5,576 nucleotides of DNA from Paracoccaceae bacterium (GTDB taxonomy: Bacteria; Pseudomonadota; Alphaproteobacteria; Rhodobacterales; Rhodobacteraceae). The notes beneath the pieces are model-generated. The model saw only the letters and a list, made by a program, of their open reading frames with translations. It did not search any database and was not told the DNA's origin. The DNA lies in contig JABSSB010000084.1 of the NCBI GenBank assembly GCA_013214715.1, positions 7,402 to 12,977 of the forward strand. Reading direction: 5' to 3'. Every line of letters starts with the position of its first letter. The first letter of the stretch is position 1. Position numbers and translations under genes: made by a program. This document shows, one piece after another, positions 1-5,576 of the stretch.

Positions 1-3000
1 GGCACATCGGCTCTGGGCGGCGTGCTGATGGCGATGGGCGATGACCATACGGGCGAAAGCTCGACCACATTGCACCAGTCTGAATGGGCGGTGATGGACG
101 CTTACATGCCGGTGGTCTCTCCGGCCGGGGTGCAGGAAATTCTGGATTACGGGCTGTATGGATTTGCCCTGTCGCGGTTTTGCGGGCTTTGGGTCGGGCT
201 GAAGACCATGAAAGACACGGTTGAAGCGACGGCTGTCGTGGACGGGGATCCGTTCCGGATGCAGTTGGTGACGCCAGAGTTTGCCATGCCTGAGGGTGGA
301 TTGAACATCCGTCTGGTCGACACGCCCCACGCGCAGGAGCCGCGTGTGATCGATCACAAACGGTTTGCCGCCGAAGCCTTCAGCCATGCCAACAAGATGG
401 ACAAACGCGTCTGGGGCAAGCCGGGAGCAAAGATCGGCTTGGTCGCGGCGGGCAAGAATTGGCTGGATCTGCAACATGCGCTGTCGCTTCTGAATATCAC
501 CGAGGCCGAGGCCAAGCGATTGGGGTTGACCACTTATAAAATTGGGCAGACCTTCCCGCTCGACATGAAAGGCTTTCATGACTGGGCCGAGGGGCTCGAC
601 CTGATTGTCGTCGTCGAAGAAAAACGCAAGCTGATCGAAGTGCAGATCAAGGAAGCGATCTTCGACGACCGCCGCGGGCGGCGTGTCTATGGGTGGTACA
701 AAGGTGGCGCGGGCGGGCTGCATCGGGAAGAGCTGTTCCCGACGCGCGGCTCGCTGGAACCGGTGATGATTGCGCAAAAGCTTGGCCAGATCCTGATCGA
801 AGAGGGTCGCGGCACGGATGCGATCAATGCCGGGCTTAGCGCGCTCGACGCCGCCACCCGCGCCGATAATGCCGAAGATATCGCGGCGCGGTTGCCCTAT
901 TTCTGCTCGGGCTGTCCGCATAACAGCTCGACCAAGGTGCCCGACGGCTCGCGCGCCTATGCCGGGATCGGCTGTCATTACATGGCCCAATGGATGGACC
1001 GCGAAACGCTGGGCTTTACGCATATGGGCGGCGAAGGTGCGAACTGGATCGGCGAGGCGCCGTTTTCCAACACCAAGCATGTGTTCCAGAACATTGGCGA
1101 CGGCACCTATAATCATTCCGGCGTCATGGCGATCCGCGCGGCTTTGGCCGCCGGAACCACGATGACTTACAAGATCCTCTATAACGACGCTGTGGCCATG
1201 ACTGGCGGGCAGGGCAACGATGGCAACCTGTCCCCGCAGCGCATCGTGCGCGAATTGCTGGCGATGGGCGTCGGGCGCGTTGATGTGGTCTATGACAATA
1301 AGGAAGACATTGATCTCAAGGCTTTTCCTGTGGGTGTGAAAATCTCGGAACGGGCCGAGTTGATGACTGTCCAGAAGGAGATGACCGAGGTCGAGGGCGT
1401 CAGCGCGATTGTCTATGTCCAGACCTGCGCGGCCGAAAAACGCCGTCGCCGCAAGCGCGGGCTGTTCCCGGACCCTGACAAGCGCGTCTTCATCAATACC
1501 GATATCTGCGAAGGTTGCGGAGATTGCGGGGTGCAGTCGAACTGCGTGTCAATCACACCCAAGGAAACCGAATTGGGCCGGAAACGGGCGATCGACCAAA
1601 GCTCCTGCAACAAGGATTTCTCATGCCTCAAGGGTTTCTGCCCTTCTTTCGTGACGGTCGAAGGGGCCAAGGTCCGCAAGGAAGCCACCGCAGAGCTGTC
1701 CTTGCCGGAGCTGCCAGAGCCGCGCCTGCCGCGGATTTCAGGCACCTGGAATGTGGTGATCACCGGGGTCGGCGGCACGGGTGTTGTCACGATCGGTGCA
1801 GTGATGGCGCAGGCCGCGCAAATCGACGGGATGGGCGCGGGCATGATGGAAATGGCCGGGCTGGCCCAAAAGGGCGGGGCGGTGCATATCCATTGTCGTC
1901 TTGCCAAGAAGCCCGAAGACATCTCCGCCATTCGTGTCGCCACCGGAGAGGCGCATGCCCTCATCGGCGGGGATCTGGTGACGTCGGCCGGGGCCAAGAC
2001 TTTGGGGCTGACCCAAACCGGGCGCACCGGCGCGGTCGTCAATAGCCATGAGATCATCACCGGCGATTTCACCCGGAATACCGAATTCGCGCTGCCCTCC
2101 GACCGGCTACAACTGGCGTTGGAAGCCCGCCTGCGCGATCAGGTGCAAATGTTCGATGCCACCGATTTGGCCAAGGTCACCATGGGTGACAGCATCTTTT
2201 CCAACATGATGGTCTTTGGTGCGTCCTGGCAGCGCGGGCTGGTCCCCCTGAGCCTTGAGGCAATCCGAAAGGCGGTGGCGTTGAATGGCGCGGCAGTCGA
2301 AAAGAACCTGCGCGCCTTTGAAATCGGTCGCTGGGCCGCGCTTTATCCGCAAGAGGCGGGGGATCTTCTGACGCCCAAGGTCGTGGACAAGCCCAAGACG
2401 CTCGACGAACGCATTGCCTTCCGCGCCGATCATCTGACGGCCTATCAATCGGCCCGTCTTGCTAAGAAATACCGCAAGCTGGTCGATAATATCGAAGATA
2501 AAGACCTGCGTGAGGCTGTGGCCGAAGGCTATCACAAGCTGCTGGCTTACAAAGATGAATACGAGGTTGCCCGGCTCTTGCTGACCTCCCGCGACAAGGC
2601 GTCGGAAACGTTTGAAGGGGATTTCAAAATGAAATTCCACCTCGCTCCGCCGATGCTGGGCGGCAAGGATGCCGACGGGAAACCGATGAAGCGGGAATTC
2701 ACCGAACGTATGTTGCCGATGCTGAAACTGCTCAAGCGCTTGAAATCCCTGCGCGGGACGCCGCTGGATGTGTTCGGCTACACCGATGAGCGGCGGATGG
2801 AGCGGGCGCTGATCAAGCAATATGAACAGGATCTGGCCGAATGGCTGCCGCACGCCACGGCGGAACGGCGCGAGGCGCTGATCGCATTGGCGCGCCTGCC
2901 GCTGGAGATTCGCGGTTTTGGCCATGTCAAATCGACCAATGAACAGAAGGCCGCCAAAAGACGTGAAGAACTGTTGGCCACATTGCGCCAGCCGACCCTT

Positions 3001-3024
3001 GGAATGGAGGCTGCGGCTGAATAA
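1..3024 (+). CDS. Fused indolepyruvate ferredoxin oxidoreductase (IorA-IorB type), 5'-truncated by window edge
   Basis: Oxidises aryl-pyruvates such as indolepyruvate with CoA to aryl-acetyl-CoA and CO2, passing electrons through Fe-S clusters; a cytoplasmic, thiamine-diphosphate (TPP)-dependent enzyme. The frame is open from base 1 (first residues GTSALGGVLMAMGDDH), so the ATG at 22 is internal; about 130-150 N-terminal residues are missing compared with the usual ~1150-residue fused form. Window residues: GDDHTGESS at 13-21 in the N-terminal transketolase-like domain; VVVEEKR at 203-209; FCSGCPHN at 301-308; TPP-binding motif from GDG (366-368) to NDAVAMTGG (395-403); a 4Fe-4S set at Cys 503, 506, 509 and 515, followed by Cys 536, 542 and 547; the IorB-like gamma domain starts near GVGGTG (589-594) and contains AQKGG. 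The C-terminal ~200 residues (KYRKLV near 823, GYTDERRMER near 926) match the extension typical of fused proteobacterial members, which I recall as DUF6537. It ends at TAA 3022-3024. No break was seen. Family assignment is firm; the exact substrate is inferred. Confidence 0.95.
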   Translation, partial: GTSALGGVLMAMGDDHTGESSTTLHQSEWAVMDAYMPVVSPAGVQEILDYGLYGFALSRFCGLWVGLKTMKDTVEATAVVDGDPFRMQLVTPEFAMPEGGLNIRLVDTPHAQEPRVIDHKRFAAEAFSHANKMDKRVWGKPGAKIGLVAAGKNWLDLQHALSLLNITEAEAKRLGLTTYKIGQTFPLDMKGFHDWAEGLDLIVVVEEKRKLIEVQIKEAIFDDRRGRRVYGWYKGGAGGLHREELFPTRGSLEPVMIAQKLGQILIEEGRGTDAINAGLSALDAATRADNAEDIAARLPYFCSGCPHNSSTKVPDGSRAYAGIGCHYMAQWMDRETLGFTHMGGEGANWIGEAPFSNTKHVFQNIGDGTYNHSGVMAIRAALAAGTTMTYKILYNDAVAMTGGQGNDGNLSPQRIVRELLAMGVGRVDVVYDNKEDIDLKAFPVGVKISERAELMTVQKEMTEVEGVSAIVYVQTCAAEKRRRRKRGLFPDPDKRVFINTDICEGCGDCGVQSNCVSITPKETELGRKRAIDQSSCNKDFSCLKGFCPSFVTVEGAKVRKEATAELSLPELPEPRLPRISGTWNVVITGVGGTGVVTIGAVMAQAAQIDGMGAGMMEMAGLAQKGGAVHIHCRLAKKPEDISAIRVATGEAHALIGGDLVTSAGAKTLGLTQTGRTGAVVNSHEIITGDFTRNTEFALPSDRLQLALEARLRDQVQMFDATDLAKVTMGDSIFSNMMVFGASWQRGLVPLSLEAIRKAVALNGAAVEKNLRAFEIGRWAALYPQEAGDLLTPKVVDKPKTLDERIAFRADHLTAYQSARLAKKYRKLVDNIEDKDLREAVAEGYHKLLAYKDEYEVARLLLTSRDKASETFEGDFKMKFHLAPPMLGGKDADGKPMKREFTERMLPMLKLLKRLKSLRGTPLDVFGYTDERRMERALIKQYEQDLAEWLPHATAERREALIALARLPLEIRGFGHVKSTNEQKAAKRREELLATLRQPTLGMEAAAE

Positions 3025-3092
3025 ATAATCCCGAGCAGATACAGTCTATGCAAAGCGTGATGGCCCGCTTAAAAGGCGCGTCAAACTCGTTC

Positions 3093-3096
3093 GGAG
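3093..3096 (+). promoter_or_regulatory. Ribosome binding site of the acyltransferase gene
   Basis: GGAG lies 10 bases before the ATG at 3107. The frame upstream is open only back to a TAA at 3026-3028, and no ATG, GTG or TTG occurs in frame between them. So 3107 is the earliest possible start, and this purine motif supports it. The rest of the 82-base gap after the oxidoreductase (3025-3106) shows no clear terminator hairpin and no convincing -35/-10 pair. Confidence 0.5.
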
Positions 3097-3106
3097 ACCC
3101 GGTCCA

Positions 3107-3988
3107 ATGCCCTCTCGCCGCCATGTTGCTCGCGATATTACCTATGCCCATTCCGCGGCCACCAAAAGCGGTCGTGCGATGATCCGCATCATGGAAAACG
3201 CGACGGGGCGTCTGCGCATGATCAAGCGGGCCGATGGCTACGAGTATGAGGTCGCCAATGGCCGTGATTTCTGGTCGGTCATGGTCGAACGCTATGGTTT
3301 GTCGCTGAAGGTCGTGGGCGGATCGCTGGACAATATCCCGGCCGAGGGGCCGGTTATCATGATCGCCAATCACCCCTATGGCATTCTTGATGGTCTGATG
3401 ATGGGCCACATGCTGTCGGAACGTCGCGATGGCGATTTCCGTATTCTTGCAAATCGTGTCTTTCGCAAGGCCGAAGATCTGAACCGCATCATCCTGCCGA
3501 TCTCGTTTGACGAAACGAAAGAGGCGATGAAGCAGAACATCGCCACCCGCAAGGAGTCTCTGTCCTATCTGGAAAATGGGGGTGCGATTGGGATTTTCCC
3601 CGGCGGTACCGTGTCCACGGCGGCCAAGCCGTTTTCGCATCCGATGGATCCGGGCTGGCGCAGCTTTACCGCGCGGATGGTGGGCAAGTCAGACGCGGCG
3701 GTTGTTCCGGTCTTCTTCGATGGCCATACCACTCGCCTGTTCCATATTGCGTCGCATCTGCATTACACGCTGCGGATGGGTCTGCTGATCCGCGAATTCA
3801 AGAAACGCGTGGACACGCCTGTGAAGGTCGCCATCGGCGAACCGATCCCACGCGAAAAACTTGACCCGCTGGCCAAGGATGCCCGCGGCATGATGGACTT
3901 CCTCCGACGGTCAACCTATGAGCTATCTCCAACTCCGTTGCGGACGGATGAGTATGGGTTTGAATTCGAGGACCATTGGCGCGCCTGA
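3107..3988 (+). CDS. PlsC-like lysophospholipid acyltransferase family protein
   Basis: A 293-residue protein of the glycerolipid/lysophospholipid acyltransferase superfamily, which transfers acyl chains from acyl-ACP or acyl-CoA to a lyso-lipid at the membrane face. Motif I is NHPYGILDG (residues 88-96), with candidate catalytic His89 and Asp95. These are separated by five residues rather than the usual four, as I recall for the NHP-G-LDG branch related to hemolysin-like/ornithine-lipid acyltransferases. Motif III is IFPGGTVS (163-170) in place of the usual FPEG, and motif IV is VVPVFF (199-204). A region rich in Arg and Lys follows (RILANRVFRK, 112-121). No signal peptide or clear transmembrane helix was seen, so peripheral membrane binding is likely. 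ATG 3107 is the first possible start; Met25 or Met29 (3179, 3191) are alternatives, since the first ~24 residues carry no recognised motif. It ends at TGA 3986-3988, 29 bases before murI, suggesting co-transcription. The lipid substrate cannot be told from sequence. Confidence 0.9.
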   Translation: MPSRRHVARDITYAHSAATKSGRAMIRIMENATGRLRMIKRADGYEYEVANGRDFWSVMVERYGLSLKVVGGSLDNIPAEGPVIMIANHPYGILDGLMMGHMLSERRDGDFRILANRVFRKAEDLNRIILPISFDETKEAMKQNIATRKESLSYLENGGAIGIFPGGTVSTAAKPFSHPMDPGWRSFTARMVGKSDAAVVPVFFDGHTTRLFHIASHLHYTLRMGLLIREFKKRVDTPVKVAIGEPIPREKLDPLAKDARGMMDFLRRSTYELSPTPLRTDEYGFEFEDHWRA

Positions 3989-3996
3989 TCCGCGCG

Positions 3997-4009
3997 GCCC
4001 GGTCCGGGC
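3997..4009 (+). repeat. Short GC-rich palindrome immediately before the murI ribosome binding site
   Basis: GCCCGG-T-CCGGGC is a perfect 6-base inverted repeat around one base. As RNA it would fold with about a 4-pair GC stem and a 5-base loop. It lies in the 29-base gap between the acyltransferase stop and murI, one base before the purine-rich AGGGAAGA. There is no T-run, so it is not an intrinsic terminator. It could affect murI translation, but a palindrome this short can arise by chance in GC-rich DNA. Confidence 0.35.
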
Positions 4010-4014
4010 AGGGA
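4010..4014 (+). promoter_or_regulatory. Ribosome binding site supporting the murI ATG at 4018
   Basis: AGGGA, within the purine run AGGGAAGA, precedes the ATG at 4018 with only about 3 bases of spacing, which is tight. An in-frame TTG at 3976 would overlap the acyltransferase end by 13 bases; it also has a GAGGA (3968-3972) before it. The ATG is preferred because it places the family-conserved FDSGLGG five residues from the N-terminus. Confidence 0.4.
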
Positions 4015-4017
4015 AGA

Positions 4018-4827
4018 ATGGCAGTTGCAATCTTTGATTCAGGTCTGGGCGGGCTGACCGTTCTGGAGGCTTGCCGCGCGCGTCTGCCGGAAGTGGATTT
4101 TCTGTATTACGCCGACAGCGCCCATGCGCCCTATGGTGTGCGGACATCCGATAACATTTACGACCTGACCCATGGCGCGATCCGCCGCATCTGGGACGAA
4201 GGCGCCGACCTGGTCATTCTGGCATGCAACACGGCCTCCGCCGCGGCGCTGCGCCGGATACAAGAGGCCGGTCTGCCCCAAGGCAAGCGTGTGCTGGGCG
4301 TCTTTGTCCCGATGATCGAGGCGCTGACCGAACGCAATTGGGGCGATAACTCCCCCCCGCGCGAGGTGTCGGTGCAGCATGTGGCGCTCTTTGCCACGCC
4401 CGCCACCGTGGCCAGCCGTGCTTTTCAACGCGAACTGGCCTTCCGCGCCATCGGCGTGGATGTCGAGGCTCAGGCCTGCGGCGGGGTGGTCGACGCCATT
4501 GAAGATGGCGATATGATCCTGGCCGAAGCCCTGGTGCGCAGCCATGTTGACGCGCTCAAACGCAAGATGCCGCATCCGCAGGCCGCCATTCTGGGTTGCA
4601 CCCATTACCCGCTGATGCAGGAGGCATTTCGGGCCGCTTTGGGCGCTGATGTCACCCTGTTTTCGCAAGCGCAGCTGGTGGCCGACAGTCTGGCCGATTA
4701 CCTCAAACGCCATCCCGACATGCTGGGCAGCGGTGGCGAAGCCTATCTGACAACTGGCGACCCACGACAGGTCAGCGACCGCGCGACGCAGTTCCTGCGA
4801 CGACCGATGCCCTTTGCCGCTGCCTGA
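4018..4827 (+). CDS. murI: Glutamate racemase
   Basis: Cytoplasmic, cofactor-independent racemase that converts L-glutamate to D-glutamate for the peptidoglycan stem peptide. The 269-residue product has the usual family length and carries both halves of the Asp/Glu racemase fold. Visible landmarks are IFDSGLGGLTV (residues 5-15, with Asp7 and Ser8), the APYG motif (37-40), LACNTASA (68-75) with catalytic Cys70, FATPATVAS (125-133), and GCTHYPL (193-199) with catalytic Cys194 and His196. The two cysteines are the expected acid/base pair, so the enzyme should be active. The stretch NWGDNSPPREV (107-117) between GVFVPMIEAL and the FATPAT motif is longer than in many bacterial MurI proteins; I recall it from Rhodobacterales homologues. 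The start was chosen at ATG 4018; a TTG at 3976 would add 14 residues (MARLIRAARSGQGR) without family support. It ends at TGA 4825-4827, and argC begins 24 bases later, so joint transcription is likely. Confidence 0.96.
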   Translation: MAVAIFDSGLGGLTVLEACRARLPEVDFLYYADSAHAPYGVRTSDNIYDLTHGAIRRIWDEGADLVILACNTASAAALRRIQEAGLPQGKRVLGVFVPMIEALTERNWGDNSPPREVSVQHVALFATPATVASRAFQRELAFRAIGVDVEAQACGGVVDAIEDGDMILAEALVRSHVDALKRKMPHPQAAILGCTHYPLMQEAFRAALGADVTLFSQAQLVADSLADYLKRHPDMLGSGGEAYLTTGDPRQVSDRATQFLRRPMPFAAA

Positions 4828-4851
4828 CCTTTTCCTATATCCGAGACTGAC

Positions 4852-5576
4852 ATGACCCATAAAATCGCCATCATCGGGGCCTCTGGCTATACCGGCGCCG
4901 AACTGATCCGCCTGATCGCAACCCATCCCGGCATGCAGATTGCCGCGCTGGCCGCTGACCGCAAAGCTGGCCTGTCGATGGACAGCGTTTACCCGCATTT
5001 GCGGCATCTGGACCTGCCAACGCTCTGCAAGGTTGATGAGATCGATTTTGCCCAGATCGACCTGGCCTTTTGCGCCTTGCCGCACAAAACCTCGCAAGAG
5101 GTGATCTCGGCCCTGCCGAGCGAGCTGAAAATCGTCGATCTGTCTGCCGATTTCCGGCTCCGTGACCCGGCAGAGTATGAACGCTGGTATGGCAATCCGC
5201 ATAGCGCGCTGACCCAGCAGTCAGAGGCCGTCTACGGGCTGACCGAATTCTACCGTGATCAGATCGCCGGGGCGCGGCTGGTGGCGGGCACGGGCTGTAA
5301 CGCGGCGACGGGGCAATACGCGCTGCGTCCACTGATTGCGGCGGGTGTGATTGATCTGGATCGGATCATCCTGGACATGAAATGCGCAGTGTCAGGCGCG
5401 GGGCGGAGCCTCAAGGAAAACCTGCTTCATGCGGAACTGAGCGAAGGTTACAACGCCTATGCGGTGGGCGGCACGCATCGCCATTTGGGAGAGTTCGATC
5501 AGGAGTTTTCCGCCATCGCAGGCCGCCCGGTGACGGCTGGCCCTGACAGGTCAGGTGCAAACCCAGGTTTTTGGAC
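4852..5576 (+). CDS. argC: N-acetyl-gamma-glutamyl-phosphate reductase, 3'-truncated by window edge
   Basis: Third step of arginine synthesis: NADPH-dependent reduction of N-acetylglutamyl-5-phosphate to the semialdehyde, in the cytoplasm. The frame is open from ATG 4852 (weak GAGA at 4843-4846, 5 bases before) to the window end, giving 241 codons of an expected ~340. The N-terminus MTHKIAIIGASGYTGAEL holds the dinucleotide-binding glycine motif GASGYTG (residues 9-15). LAFCALPH and DLSADFRLRD (from Asp96) follow, then the presumed catalytic Cys149 in GTGCNAATG, SGAGRSLKEN, and GTHRHLGEF with His209 and His211. The active-site segment lacks the usual NPGCYPTA wording. From about residue 229 (base 5536) the protein no longer resembles the family: after GRPV the expected V-F-PHL-P block is absent and AGPDRSGANPGFW is read instead. 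Identity as ArgC is secure up to there; the end may be a junction or artefact. It follows murI in the same orientation after a 24-base gap. Confidence 0.93.
   Translation, partial: MTHKIAIIGASGYTGAELIRLIATHPGMQIAALAADRKAGLSMDSVYPHLRHLDLPTLCKVDEIDFAQIDLAFCALPHKTSQEVISALPSELKIVDLSADFRLRDPAEYERWYGNPHSALTQQSEAVYGLTEFYRDQIAGARLVAGTGCNAATGQYALRPLIAAGVIDLDRIILDMKCAVSGAGRSLKENLLHAELSEGYNAYAVGGTHRHLGEFDQEFSAIAGRPVTAGPDRSGANPGFW
5536..5576 (+). other. Terminal stretch where argC stops matching its family
   Basis: After ...AIAGRPVT the argC frame remains open but reads AGPDRSGANPGFW, whereas ArgC proteins normally continue with a hydrophobic V-F-PHL-P-x-RG block at this place. No other frame restores that block: the next frame reads RLALTGQVQTQVFG, which is also not ArgC-like. 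So a single indel would not explain the change. A recombination or insertion junction, or a chimeric sequence end, is possible. The comparison relies on remembered family sequences and only about 40 bases are visible. Confidence 0.45.
5542..5555. repeat. Short inverted repeat CCTGAC-AG-GTCAGG
   Basis: Two perfect 6-base arms flank AG, about 20 bases before the window end and inside the stretch where argC loses family resemblance. It may be chance, a protein-binding palindrome, or part of a foreign element joined here. No second copy was noticed in the window. Confidence 0.35.

Noticed and set aside
22..24. ATG at 22 as the start of the oxidoreductase
   Set aside because: The frame is open to base 1 and codes for family-like sequence before it. 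The family has a further ~130-150 N-terminal residues, so this Met is internal.
1413..2072. 219-codon minus-strand and 176-codon plus-strand alternative frames inside the oxidoreductase
   Set aside because: Both overlap the Fe-S and gamma-domain coding sequence, and their translations show only Arg/Ala/Pro/Gly-rich shadow composition.
2107..2925. 272-codon minus-strand open frame opposite the oxidoreductase C-terminal region
   Set aside because: It lies wholly within a confidently identified gene, its composition is low-quality and no family is recognised, so it is a shadow frame.
3025..3106. Possible terminator or promoter in the 82-base gap after the oxidoreductase
   Set aside because: No stable hairpin with a T-run and no convincing -35/-10 pair were found. 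The GCCCGCTTAAAAGGCGCG stretch does not pair well enough to call.
2927..3640. Minus-strand open frame of 237 codons across the gap between the oxidoreductase and the acyltransferase
   Set aside because: Most of it mirrors the acyltransferase gene. It has no recognisable domain, and the opposite-strand gene is well supported by its motifs.
3976..4017. Upstream TTG start for murI that would add 14 residues
   Set aside because: The added residues have no family counterpart, and ATG 4018 gives the expected MurI N-terminus with its own purine-rich site.
4039..5202. 387-codon open frame on the minus strand across murI and argC
   Set aside because: It lies opposite two clear genes, spans their junction, and its translation is rich in Gly, Gln, His and Arg with no recognisable motif. 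This is the typical mirror of GC-rich codon usage.

Overview
The window reads as ordinary chromosomal sequence of an alphaproteobacterium, most likely a Rhodobacterales (Roseobacter/Paracoccaceae-type) member. The clues are high GC content, strong G/C preference at third codon positions, and protein wording familiar from that order, for example the MurI segment around 'NWGDNSPPREV' and the ArgC segment 'GTGCNAATGQYALRPL'. This placement rests on remembered family sequences, not on a search. All four genes lie on the + strand and coding density is very high. No RNA gene, insertion sequence, CRISPR array or convincing promoter or intrinsic terminator was seen.

Layout. Positions 1-3024 hold the C-terminal 1007 residues of a large fused indolepyruvate ferredoxin oxidoreductase (IorA and IorB in one chain), whose N-terminus lies before the window. 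After an 82-base gap comes a complete PlsC-like lysophospholipid acyltransferase (3107-3988). It is followed after 29 bases by a complete glutamate racemase, murI (4018-4827), and after another 24 bases by the start of argC (4852 to the window end), encoding N-acetyl-gamma-glutamyl-phosphate reductase.

How the genes relate. The oxidoreductase would oxidise aryl-pyruvates from aromatic amino acid transamination to aryl-acetyl-CoA. The acyltransferase points to membrane lipid or lipid A synthesis, MurI supplies D-glutamate for peptidoglycan, and ArgC catalyses a step of arginine synthesis. The last three are close enough to be one transcript, but they share no pathway beyond the glutamate link between MurI and ArgC. 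It is more likely a housekeeping cluster than a dedicated system.

I found no new biological system. The points most worth checking are: the last ~40 bases, where the argC frame stays open but the protein stops resembling the family and a 14-base inverted repeat sits in the aberrant stretch; the non-canonical active-site neighbourhood of ArgC; the HX5D/FPGG motif variants in the acyltransferase; and a small GC-rich palindrome directly before the murI ribosome binding site.
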